A stretch of DNA of 5,464 nt from Planctomycetota bacterium (GCA_029932425.1 JAOZQC010000211.1:832-6295), one strand, 5' to 3'; shown: positions 1 to 5,464, counted from the stretch's first letter. Notes: generated by a model from the sequence alone, not told the origin. Numbers and translations are program-made.

Positions 1-3000
1 CTGGAAGGTCCCGGGCACGATGGAGTCCACCCCGGTGAAGGCCCGGGCCACGACCTTGAAACTGGAGGGGGTGACGCTCGAGGGCATGAGCCGGTCGTCG
101 ATCACCACCGTGATCTTCGTATTGGTGGCGACGTTCGCCGTCACTGTGGGCACGAGCAGGGACTCGTAGCCCGGCGCCGTGGAGTCGGGGAGCACCCCCA
201 CGCCGGTGGTGAAGGCGTTGGGAGCGGTGTACGTCTCCAGCAGGTTCCGCTGGTTCGTATCCTTGTCCGAGACGCCGTCTCTCTGCACCACCGGGGCCCC
301 GCGGTTGGCCGGATCGTAGGCCGGGATGTGGATGGAGTACGTGGTGCTCTCCTCGAGGACGTCCGTGCGGGAGGGGATCTCCTGGACCTGCGGGTAGAAG
401 GTCACGACCCCCTTCCCGGACGAGTTGTCCACCTGGAAGTACCCCTGCACCCGGACCGCCCCCGATCCCTTGTAGACCTGGATGGAGTTCCGGGAGAGCG
501 AGTTCTTGTCCACCGGCTGGGTGAACTCGAAGACGATGGGCTCGTCGGTCTTCACGTCCGAGGTGTTCCCGTTCAGCGGGTACCACTTCGAGAGGTAGAG
601 GCCGTTCGGGTCCTGCTCCAGGGTGAAGCCGCCGATCTGCCGGGCGATGCCCAGGCTCTCGTCCTCCGGGTGACCCGGCGGGTAGTCGTAGGGCGTGGCC
701 CGGATGATCACGTCCGTCCGCGGGCTCGTGGGCGCCCCCAGGTCGTAGACCGAGTCCCACACGAAGAAGTGCTTCTTGCCCCAGGGGATCCCGTCCTCGT
801 CGGTGTACTCGTTGTTGGGATCGGGATCCTCGGAGCCCGAGACCAAGTCCTCGCTTCCGGCGTCGGAGTAGGTGGTGCCGGAGAGGGTGACGTCGACCTC
901 GGAGTGCTTGCAGGTCTTCCATTCCTCCCCGTCCGCTTCCACGATCTTCCCGTCGCCGTTCTTGTCCACCCCGTATTCCCAGTCCACCCGGGCGAGGTCG
1001 CCCTGGTCCGAGTCCTGGAGGTAGTAGGGGAAGACGATGTGGCCCCAGGTGTTCAGGGGCTTCTGGATCCGGGCGATGACCGGCGCGTTCTTCGAGATGG
1101 AGAACCGGCCGCTGGTGGCCGTGGTCCCCTCCGTGGCCCCGTAGATGTAGAGGCGGAAGAAGACGTTGTCGTAGTCGCCCTTGGGGATGTCCTTCTCCGA
1201 GAACCAGATGAAGAGGTGCTCCCCGGGATCGATGTCGGGCGCGTCGATGGGGTTGTCCACCGGGTCCACGAAGTCGGACCGGGAGGAGAGCGCCGTGAGC
1301 CCGGACGACTTCTCGCCGAGGACCGTCTGGTCCTTGATCGTGGCCGGCAGCCACTTGTCCTTGATGTCGTCGGAGAGGAGGCCCGAGTCGTCCGTGTCAC
1401 TGGGCTTGATGCGGAACTGACCCACGATGCGGACGTCGTCGCCCTCGGGGTCGATGGCCCGCCAGTAGAAGCGCACCCCGAACGACCACGGCTCGGTGGC
1501 GGTGGGCGTCCGGATCTGCGCCAGCGGCGGGTAGTTGAAACCGCCGTCCGGTGTGAAGATCACCAGCCGCTTCGTGGCCCCCGCGGCGGTCTCCCCGCCG
1601 CAGAAGATGGGCCGGCCGTTCCGGAGGATCGTGTGGGCGGTGCCCTTCACCGGCTCCGGCATGTCGCCGTTGGGCACGTCCATGGTGTCCGTGGCCGGGT
1701 CGTAGATGTCGGCGGTGGCGGTGAGGGTCCCCGCCTCGTCCGTCTGGCCCCCGGCCAGGAGGATCTTCCCGTCGCCGAGGAGGAGGCCCGCCTGCCAGGC
1801 GCGGCCCTCGCGCATCTGGGCCGCGGAGACCGTCCAGGTGTCCTCCGTCCAGTCGAACGACTCGAGGGTCTTGGCCGGCGCGCTCGCCATGCCGCCCGCC
1901 GCCACCGCGGCCTGCGTGGCGTGGAGCGTGGGGGTGAGCGTCATGCCGTTCCGGCCCTGCGACATGTCCTGGTCGAGGTCCGTGGCGGTGAAGGTGTCGT
2001 CCCACGGCTCGTAGATCTCCACCTCCGCCGGCGAGCCGGCCGGCCCGCGGCCTCCCGCGATGAGCACCCGGCCGTCGGGGAGCAGGACCCCCCGGGCGTC
2101 GGTCCGGGCGCCGTGCCAGAGAGAGTCGGCGGTCTTGAAGGTCCCCGACTCGTGGTCGTAGATCTCCGCCGAGGAAAGGAGGTTCCCCGAGGCGTCCACC
2201 CCGCCCACGAAGAGGACGTCTCCGGAGCGGAGGAGGATCGCCGCGTGATGGGCGCGCGCCGTGGCGAGATGGGACGCGAGCCGGGTGAGCGTCTTCGTGT
2301 CGGGATCGTAGATCTCCGCGGAGGCGATCGCCGTCCCCGCGGCGCCCACTCCGCCCACCACGAGGACCCGGCCGTCCAGGAGCCGCGTGGCCGTGAAGTC
2401 CGCGCGGGCGTCGTTGAGCCCCGCGGGCAGCTCCGCCACCGTCCCCTTCGTGGTCTGGGAGAGGCCGGGGAAGAAGATGGCGGCCGAGGTCACCGGGGTC
2501 CCGGAAGCGGAGGGCCGCCCGCCGAGGATGAGGACCGTCTCGTCCTGGAGGAGGACCGCCCGGCCGCCCATGCGGGCCTCAGGCAGCTCCGCGTCCGGAT
2601 CGGTGAAGATCGTGTAGTTGTCGAGGTGGAACGGGGCCGCCGTCACCACCCACTCCCCCACCTCGCGCTTGGCGTCGATGGGCCGGACCCGGAGGAGGAT
2701 CCAGCCGTTCATGGTCCCCGCGTCGGCCACGGAGTCCCAGGCGTACTGGTGCGCGGTGCCGGTGCGGGTGGCCGTGAGGCCGGCCGTCCCCTCGCCCAGG
2801 CTGCCGCTCGTGGCCCAGCTCCAGGGGAGATCCTCCAGCTCCTCGGGGGTCTTGGTGGTGGGATCGTACCCCGCGGGCACCTGCACCCAGTCCACGGCGA
2901 TCGTCACCGAGTCCCCGTCGGGGTCGAAAGCGGTCCAGTTGAGGAGCACCTGCTCGTTCACCGTCCCGTCCGCCGCGCCCTCGGGGGGAATCACCACGTC

Positions 3001-3612
3001 CCCCACCTCCACGTAGGGCTTGTTGTTGTTGTTCACGTCGAAGGCGTCGGAGATCGTCCACGCCCCCGTGTTGCCCCGGGCCGTGGGCCGCATCCGGAGC
3101 CTCACCCCGGGGAAGTTCTGGAAGATGGGGTCGCCGTACCCGTCCACCGCCACCCGGCCCGTGTCCGTGTACACGTAGTCCTGGGTGACGTAACGGCCGG
3201 TGGCGATGTCGGTCAGGCTGTCCCACACGAAGGAGTGCAGGGAGCCCGGTCCGGGGGAGGTGCCGAGACCGGTGGTGCCGTCCCCTCCCGCCGCCGGCGT
3301 GGCCGGCTTGTACTCGTCCTCGGCGATCTCCCCGTCCCCGTCGTAGTCCACCCCGAACTGGACCTCGATGTCCGCGGGATCGAACTGCCGGTCACGGATG
3401 TTGTAGACGATCGCGACGTTGGGGCCCACGCCGCGCGTGCCCTGCAACCCCAGGGGGGTCTGGAGCCCCAGGATGACCGGCGCACTGTCCTTGCCCTTTC
3501 GGTCTCCGCTCTGGTGGCCGCCGCCCCCGCCGCAGCCCGCGGCGAGCGCGGTGACCGCCAGCATCATGAGCACGAGGGCGAACGTCCGCGGTCCTCTCGA
3601 TGGTCCTCGCAT
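1..3612 (-). CDS. Large surface lipoprotein with Ig-like repeats and a Kelch beta-propeller (partial, C-terminus beyond window)
   Basis: The frame is open from ATG at 3612 to the window edge (1204 codons, no stop), so the C-terminus is missing. Residues 1-26 form a lipoprotein signal peptide (basic start, hydrophobic FALVLMMLAVTALAAG) with lipidated Cys27 and a Gly-rich linker. Gly at +2 would fit outer-membrane sorting under the enterobacterial rule. Domains in order: Ig-like repeats at about 44-193 and 195-330; a propeller at about 345-690 with seven Kelch-type Gly-Gly pairs (364/365, 420/421, 470/471, 520/521, 573/574, 620/621, 672/673) and recurrent AEIYDP-like strands; Ig-like repeats at about 693-838 and 842-996; an SbsA/Big_5-like domain at about 1004-1136; and the start of another from about 1141. 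All four Ig-like repeats share H-x-[FY/F]-x-W-x-S (His126, 288, 799, 948). EF-hand-like loops lie at 89-100 and 883-894. The start is supported by a good ribosome binding site and the signal peptide. I infer a cell-surface binding or structural role; no enzyme active site is visible and the ligand is unknown. Confidence 0.9.
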   Translation of the reverse strand, partial: MRGPSRGPRTFALVLMMLAVTALAAGCGGGGGHQSGDRKGKDSAPVILGLQTPLGLQGTRGVGPNVAIVYNIRDRQFDPADIEVQFGVDYDGDGEIAEDEYKPATPAAGGDGTTGLGTSPGPGSLHSFVWDSLTDIATGRYVTQDYVYTDTGRVAVDGYGDPIFQNFPGVRLRMRPTARGNTGAWTISDAFDVNNNNKPYVEVGDVVIPPEGAADGTVNEQVLLNWTAFDPDGDSVTIAVDWVQVPAGYDPTTKTPEELEDLPWSWATSGSLGEGTAGLTATRTGTAHQYAWDSVADAGTMNGWILLRVRPIDAKREVGEWVVTAAPFHLDNYTIFTDPDAELPEARMGGRAVLLQDETVLILGGRPSASGTPVTSAAIFFPGLSQTTKGTVAELPAGLNDARADFTATRLLDGRVLVVGGVGAAGTAIASAEIYDPDTKTLTRLASHLATARAHHAAILLRSGDVLFVGGVDASGNLLSSAEIYDHESGTFKTADSLWHGARTDARGVLLPDGRVLIAGGRGPAGSPAEVEIYEPWDDTFTATDLDQDMSQGRNGMTLTPTLHATQAAVAAGGMASAPAKTLESFDWTEDTWTVSAAQMREGRAWQAGLLLGDGKILLAGGQTDEAGTLTATADIYDPATDTMDVPNGDMPEPVKGTAHTILRNGRPIFCGGETAAGATKRLVIFTPDGGFNYPPLAQIRTPTATEPWSFGVRFYWRAIDPEGDDVRIVGQFRIKPSDTDDSGLLSDDIKDKWLPATIKDQTVLGEKSSGLTALSSRSDFVDPVDNPIDAPDIDPGEHLFIWFSEKDIPKGDYDNVFFRLYIYGATEGTTATSGRFSISKNAPVIARIQKPLNTWGHIVFPYYLQDSDQGDLARVDWEYGVDKNGDGKIVEADGEEWKTCKHSEVDVTLSGTTYSDAGSEDLVSGSEDPDPNNEYTDEDGIPWGKKHFFVWDSVYDLGAPTSPRTDVIIRATPYDYPPGHPEDESLGIARQIGGFTLEQDPNGLYLSKWYPLNGNTSDVKTDEPIVFEFTQPVDKNSLSRNSIQVYKGSGAVRVQGYFQVDNSSGKGVVTFYPQVQEIPSRTDVLEESTTYSIHIPAYDPANRGAPVVQRDGVSDKDTNQRNLLETYTAPNAFTTGVGVLPDSTAPGYESLLVPTVTANVATNTKITVVIDDRLMPSSVTPSSFKVVARAFTGVDSIVPGTFQ

Positions 3613-3620
3613 GGTGGCCG

Positions 3621-3628
3621 CACCTCCC
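3621..3628 (-). promoter_or_regulatory. Ribosome binding site of the lipoprotein gene
   Basis: On the minus strand this reads GGGAGGTG, a strong match to the anti-Shine-Dalgarno sequence. It ends eight bases before the ATG at 3612, and it fixes that start together with the signal peptide that follows. Confidence 0.8.
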
Positions 3629-3643
3629 AAGCCGTCCTGCCTG

Positions 3644-3654
3644 CCTGTTTCAGG
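3644..3654. repeat. CCTG-TTT-CAGG inverted repeat just upstream of the lipoprotein RBS
   Basis: A perfect 4-base inverted repeat with a three-base centre. On the plus strand it follows two further tandem CCTG units (3636-3643). The same half-sites recur at 3863-3909. It could be a protein binding site or a small leader hairpin; the function is not shown. Confidence 0.4.
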
Positions 3655-3683
3655 GTACGCGGCACGCGCCGCAGCCGGTCGTT

Positions 3684-3710
3684 CCCACGAACCCGGCCCC
3701 CGGACGTGGG
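3684..3710 (-). repeat. Stem-loop B in the lipoprotein leader
   Basis: CCCACG (3684-3689) pairs perfectly with CGTGGG (3705-3710). Inside, CCGG (3693-3696) can pair with CCGG (3700-3703). It lies five bases from stem-loop A (3716-3750), about 70 bases upstream of the lipoprotein start codon. If transcription begins further upstream, both would form in the 5' leader of that mRNA. It matches no RNA family I can name with confidence. Confidence 0.45.
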
Positions 3711-3715
3711 CGGTA

Positions 3716-3750
3716 GGAAGATGCGGAGGTCACAGAGCCGGCATCCTTCC
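3716..3750 (-). repeat. Stem-loop A in the lipoprotein leader
   Basis: GGAAGATGCGG (3716-3726) pairs with CCGGCATCCTTCC (3738-3750). This gives eleven base pairs interrupted by two single-base bulges, with an 11-base loop (3727-3737). Its length and its position next to stem-loop B suggest a structured leader. There is no U-run after it on either strand, so it is not an ordinary intrinsic terminator. Confidence 0.5.
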
Positions 3751-3860
3751 CGCGGCCAGCCCCATGAACCGCGGCAGGTCTCGATCCCGGCCGTTCCCAG
3801 TCGAAATGGAACCGACCTCGGCAGGCTCCCCCGCGCCACGCCCGGGTACGCGGGAACCCC

Positions 3861-3909
3861 TCCCTGTCAGGTTTCCTGGGACAGGGAGAGGTCTACCCTG
3901 CCTGACAGG
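3861..3909. repeat. Cluster of CCTG/CAGG inverted repeats with two alternative pairings
   Basis: CCTG-T-CAGG (3863-3871), CCTG-GGA-CAGG (3875-3885) and CCTG-A-CAGG (3901-3909) lie within 49 bases. The first can fold with 3875-3887 into a hairpin with a TTT loop and a two-base bulge (outer arms TCCCTGT and ACAGGGA). It is also a perfect 9-base complement of 3901-3909. Overlapping operators between divergent genes, or a switchable RNA structure, are both possible. The bound factor is unknown. Confidence 0.45.
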
Positions 3910-3946
3910 CGAAATGATACGGGCGAGGGCGGGGAGGTTCAAGCGA

Positions 3947-3971
3947 GAATCCCGGGCATTCGCCGGGATTC
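3947..3971. repeat. Perfect 9-bp stem-loop
   Basis: GAATCCCGG (3947-3955) and CCGGGATTC (3963-3971) are perfect reverse complements around a 7-base loop. A related CCCGGGAATCCCGG lies at 4098-4111. There is no adjacent T-run on either strand, so a terminator role is not supported. It may be a REP-like intergenic palindrome. Confidence 0.45.
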
Positions 3972-4202
3972 CGGGCGGAAAGGCGGACCCCCGCCGGACC
4001 GCCCGGTCGCGACAGAGGGGAATCGCCGGGCCCCTTTCCTCACCCCCTCCCTCCCGGACCCGCGGGGAGCCCGCCGCCGGCCGCCCCCCAAGGCCGTCCC
4101 GGGAATCCCGGTCCCGGGCGCGGGCGAAGTCCGGAGCCGGTCCGGCCGGCGCGGCTCGGGGCGTTCCCGGGCCGGGAGACGCGGAGCCCGCGCTCCCGCG
4201 GT

Positions 4203-4217
4203 GCCCGCAGTGCGGGC
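4203..4217. repeat. 15-bp palindrome GCCCGCA-G-TGCGGGC
   Basis: Perfect 7-base arms around one central base, in the gene-free region 227 bases upstream of rpmH. The shape would suit a dimeric repressor site. In such GC-rich DNA it could also arise by chance. Confidence 0.35.
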
Positions 4218-4322
4218 GGTTCATCCTCGGCCCGTCCGGCCGGGGGACCGGGAGCCTCGTTCCCGATGACGCGCGGGAAGCCCGGGGACTCCGCCCGACG
4301 TCGGCGATCCCGGCTCTCGTTT

Positions 4323-4338
4323 CCGGGGGCGCCCCCGG
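4323..4338. repeat. 16-bp perfect palindrome CCGGGGGCGCCCCCGG
   Basis: A perfectly self-complementary sequence about 105 bases upstream of the rpmH start codon. It has no T-run. It could be a binding site or a strong hairpin, or simply reflect the base composition. Confidence 0.35.
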
Positions 4339-4381
4339 TATCCCCGCGGGCGGGCCGCCGCCGCACGGTTTCGGAAAAAGC

Positions 4382-4410
4382 TTGGCCGGACCCGCCGGGA
4401 CCGCTAGGTT
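4382..4410 (+). promoter_or_regulatory. Candidate sigma70-type promoter for rpmH
   Basis: TTGGCC (4382-4387, four of six matches to TTGACA) is followed after exactly 17 bases by TAGGTT (4405-4410, three of six matches to TATAAT). It sits 33 bases before the rpmH start codon in a locally less GC-rich patch that contains an A-run. The matches are weak, so this is a suggestion only. Confidence 0.3.
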
Positions 4411-4431
4411 CGCGCCCTTCCCCTGCGGATC

Positions 4432-4436
4432 GGGAG
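4432..4436 (+). promoter_or_regulatory. Ribosome binding site of rpmH
   Basis: GGGAG ends seven bases before the ATG at 4444, a normal Shine-Dalgarno position. It supports this start for a short gene that would otherwise be easy to miss. Confidence 0.6.
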
Positions 4437-4443
4437 TCCTTCG

Positions 4444-4584
4444 ATGAAGGTGCGGATACGGAAGAGCAACCTGAAGCGGGCCCGCATGTGCGGGTTCCTC
4501 GCCCGCAAGAAGACCCGCGGCGGACGGAAGATCATCGCCCGCCAGCGCCGGAAGTACGGGCACTTCCGCGGCCCCGATCGGTAG
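4444..4584 (+). CDS. rpmH: 50S ribosomal protein L34
   Basis: A 46-residue, strongly basic protein (MKVRIRKSNLKRARMCGF...) that ends in TAG. The L34 signature is clear: a short N-terminus, S-x-LKRAR at residues 8-14, GF-x-AR at 17-21, T-x-x-GRK at 24-29 and a basic IARQRRK helix at 31-37. L34 is a small structural protein of the large ribosomal subunit that contacts 23S rRNA, and 44-47 residues is the usual size. Two things are unusual. The N-terminus lacks the common KRTYQPS form, and the C-terminus ends in YGHFRGPDR in place of the typical GRKRLS-like tail. The gene has a ribosome binding site and a possible promoter of its own. rnpA, its usual downstream neighbour, is absent. Confidence 0.88.
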   Translation: MKVRIRKSNLKRARMCGFLARKKTRGGRKIIARQRRKYGHFRGPDR

Positions 4585-4814
4585 CCCGCACTTCTCATCA
4601 GGACGCACGGCTCCCGCCGGGTTTCCCCGCCTCCGGTCGCGCGGCTCCCCTTCGCCGACCCGCGGGCGGCCGACGTCCCGAGGCGCCCGGACCTTCCCGG
4701 GGATCTCCCGCCGGAGACGGCCCGGGGGGGGACCACCCACCCCCGCGCTCCGGGGGGGGCCGTTCGCGTGAAGGAGGCACCTCGGGCTCCCCGCCCGGGT
4801 TGTAGAATGCCCCC
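4585..4814. other. Intergenic gap after rpmH with two G8 tracts
   Basis: There is no recognisable gene in these 230 bases, and specifically no rnpA. Runs of eight G occur at 4724-4731 and 4752-4759. An AAGGAGG at 4771-4777 looks like a ribosome binding site but has no start codon at a suitable distance. I see no hairpin with a T-run that would end rpmH transcription. Confidence 0.5.
4803..4808 (+). promoter_or_regulatory. Candidate -10 element (TAGAAT) for a leaderless transcript
   Basis: TAGAAT matches TATAAT at five of six positions and ends six bases before the GTG at 4815. Transcription would therefore start at or next to the start codon. This fits the lack of a properly spaced ribosome binding site there. 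No good -35 element lies 17 bases upstream. Confidence 0.4.
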
Positions 4815-5464
4815 GTGGACGCCCTCGAGGAGTACCTGGCCGCGCATCCCGGGGGGGTGACGCCCGCGGAGGTCGCCCGGGAGGTGCTTCACCTCTCCGG
4901 CCCCCCCGGCGTGGTGGAGCGGATCGCCCGGGAATCCCTCGGCCGCATCCCCGGGGCGGCACCGGGACTGGACGGGAGGTGGCGCCTCTCCCCGGAGCCG
5001 GAGGACCGCCCCGCGGTGGCCCTCGTGGTCCGGGCCACGGGCCCCCATCCTCCCCTGGACCTGATCCTCGAGATCGGAGCCGCGGAGGTCCGCGGGGGCA
5101 AGGTCCGCCGGATCCTCGGCGTCCTCCTGCGCCCGGCCCGCCCCTTCTCCCCGGAGGCCGTCCGGGCCGCGGGGGTGGATCCCCGGCGCCTGGCCGGGGG
5201 CGTCTCCCCGGCGGAGGCCCTCTCCCGCGCGGCCGCCCTGCTCGGGGGAGCCGACACGGTCTGCTTCGAGAGCGCGCGCCCGGTCCGCGTCCTCCGCCGC
5301 GCCTGCGCCTGCGCGGGCCTCGAGGTCGACGTTCCGCGGACCCTGGTCCTGGCGCCGCCGCTCCGGAGGAGCCGGTGCCTGCCGGCCCGGGGTACCCTCG
5401 AGCACGCCGCGGCCGCTCTCCGGGTCCCCGTACCGGAGTCCGGACGCGCCGGGGACCGGGCGGA
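4815..5464 (+). CDS. DEDDh exonuclease-like protein, apparently without catalytic residues (partial, C-terminus beyond window)
   Basis: From GTG at 4815 the frame is open for 216 codons to the window edge. Residues 1-58 look like a winged-helix segment (LEEYLAAHPGGVTPAEVARE, ending in DGRWRLS), as I recall from some bacterial exonuclease proteins. Residues 66-216 follow the pattern of the DnaQ/polymerase III epsilon-type DEDDh exonuclease fold: a first strand ALVVRATG (69-76), then LILEIGAAEVRGGKV (83-97), a RP-x-RPF segment (106-111), and a late LEHAAAALRVPVP helix (195-207). The catalytic positions look lost: D-x-E of the usual DxETTG motif is V71/R73, the HNxxFD motif reads FESARP (151-156), and the motif III His is Gly210. 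It is therefore probably not an active nuclease. A non-catalytic nucleic-acid-binding role is inference. A GIY-YIG or other domain could follow beyond the edge. The fold assignment is moderately sure, the start somewhat less so. Confidence 0.62.
   Translation, partial: MDALEEYLAAHPGGVTPAEVAREVLHLSGPPGVVERIARESLGRIPGAAPGLDGRWRLSPEPEDRPAVALVVRATGPHPPLDLILEIGAAEVRGGKVRRILGVLLRPARPFSPEAVRAAGVDPRRLAGGVSPAEALSRAAALLGGADTVCFESARPVRVLRRACACAGLEVDVPRTLVLAPPLRRSRCLPARGTLEHAAAALRVPVPESGRAGDRA

Larger units (their letters stand above)
3613..4443. other. Gene-free region between divergent genes
   Basis: About 830 bases separate the start of the lipoprotein gene from that of rpmH. Open frames cross this region on both strands, but none has recognisable protein content and none has a convincing start. 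I take them as a result of the base composition. The region holds the leader elements, inverted repeats and possible promoter listed separately. I looked for DnaA boxes, tRNA, and the hallmarks of RNase P RNA, tmRNA and SRP RNA, and saw none. Confidence 0.6.

Noticed and set aside
3711..3775. Cyclic-di-GMP-I (GEMM-I) riboswitch on the plus strand
   Set aside because: GGTCACAGAGCC resembles part of the consensus and GCGGT/ACCGC could close a helix. But the GNRA-type hairpin and the tetraloop receptor are missing, and no gene follows on that strand for about 700 bases.
328..4269. A 1313-codon open frame on the plus strand
   Set aside because: It lies opposite the lipoprotein gene, which has a signal peptide, a ribosome binding site and recognisable domains. 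The plus-strand translation is low-complexity, rich in Arg, Gly, Val, Pro and Asp, with no recognisable domain. It is open because GC-rich codons rarely make stops in the opposite strand.
3613..4443. Replication origin next to rpmH
   Set aside because: There are no TTATCCACA-like DnaA boxes, no AT-rich unwinding segment and no dnaA or dnaN in the window.
3419..4447. Plus-strand frame containing a CPQCGR zinc-ribbon-like string
   Set aside because: Only one Cys pair is present, the frame overlaps the start of the lipoprotein gene, and its composition is Arg/Pro/Gly/Ala-rich throughout. The pair also coincides with the palindrome at 4203-4217.
4807..4860. ATG at 4807 as an alternative start near the exonuclease-like gene
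   Set aside because: It is in a different frame and meets TGA after 17 codons. The conserved-looking protein is read from GTG at 4815.
3730..4962. A 410-codon minus-strand frame
   Set aside because: It runs antisense over rpmH and the start of the exonuclease-like gene. Its translation is Pro/Arg/Gly-rich without any domain.
4404..5405. A 333-codon minus-strand frame
   Set aside because: It is the antisense shadow of rpmH and of the exonuclease-like gene, with no recognisable content.
1..5464. CRISPR array, insertion sequence, tRNA or rRNA
   Set aside because: I saw no regularly spaced direct repeats, no transposase-like protein with flanking inverted repeats, and no tRNA or rRNA signature on either strand.

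Overview
The window is very GC-rich: nearly every third codon position in the genes I translated is G or C, and stop codons are scarce in all six frames. Long open frames therefore carry little weight, and I called genes from recognisable protein content, signal sequences and start sites. A lipoprotein signal with an outer-membrane-compatible residue after the cysteine, plus the protein types present, suggests an uncultured, high-GC, Gram-negative (diderm) bacterium. A planctomycete-like or deltaproteobacterium-like lineage is possible, but the sequence does not settle this.

Layout. (1) Positions 3612 down to 1, minus strand: the first 1204 codons of one very large surface lipoprotein gene that runs off the left edge. 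The visible part has a lipoprotein signal peptide, two Ig-like repeats, a seven-motif Kelch-type beta-propeller, two more repeats of the same Ig-like type, then one complete and one incomplete bacterial Ig-like (SbsA/Big_5-type) domain. (2) Positions 3613-4443: about 830 bases with no gene I can support. This stretch holds the leader of the lipoprotein gene with two adjacent stem-loops, a cluster of CCTG/CAGG inverted repeats, other GC-rich palindromes, and near its right end a possible promoter. (3) Positions 4444-4584, plus strand: a small complete gene for a divergent ribosomal protein L34 (rpmH). (4) Positions 4585-4814: a non-coding gap with two runs of eight G and, at its end, a -10-like hexamer placed for a leaderless transcript. 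(5) Position 4815 to the right edge, plus strand: the start of a gene for a protein with an N-terminal winged-helix-like segment and a DEDDh exonuclease-like domain whose catalytic residues appear to be lost.

The lipoprotein gene is divergent from the other two genes and shows no functional link to them. rpmH is not followed by rnpA, so this is not the common rpmH-rnpA-yidC cluster, and I see no DnaA boxes that would mark a replication origin. I found no mobile element, CRISPR array, tRNA or rRNA. Nothing here clearly amounts to a new multi-gene system. The items most worth a second look are the modular lipoprotein, the apparently inactive exonuclease homologue, the unusual L34 and its context, and the structured leader.
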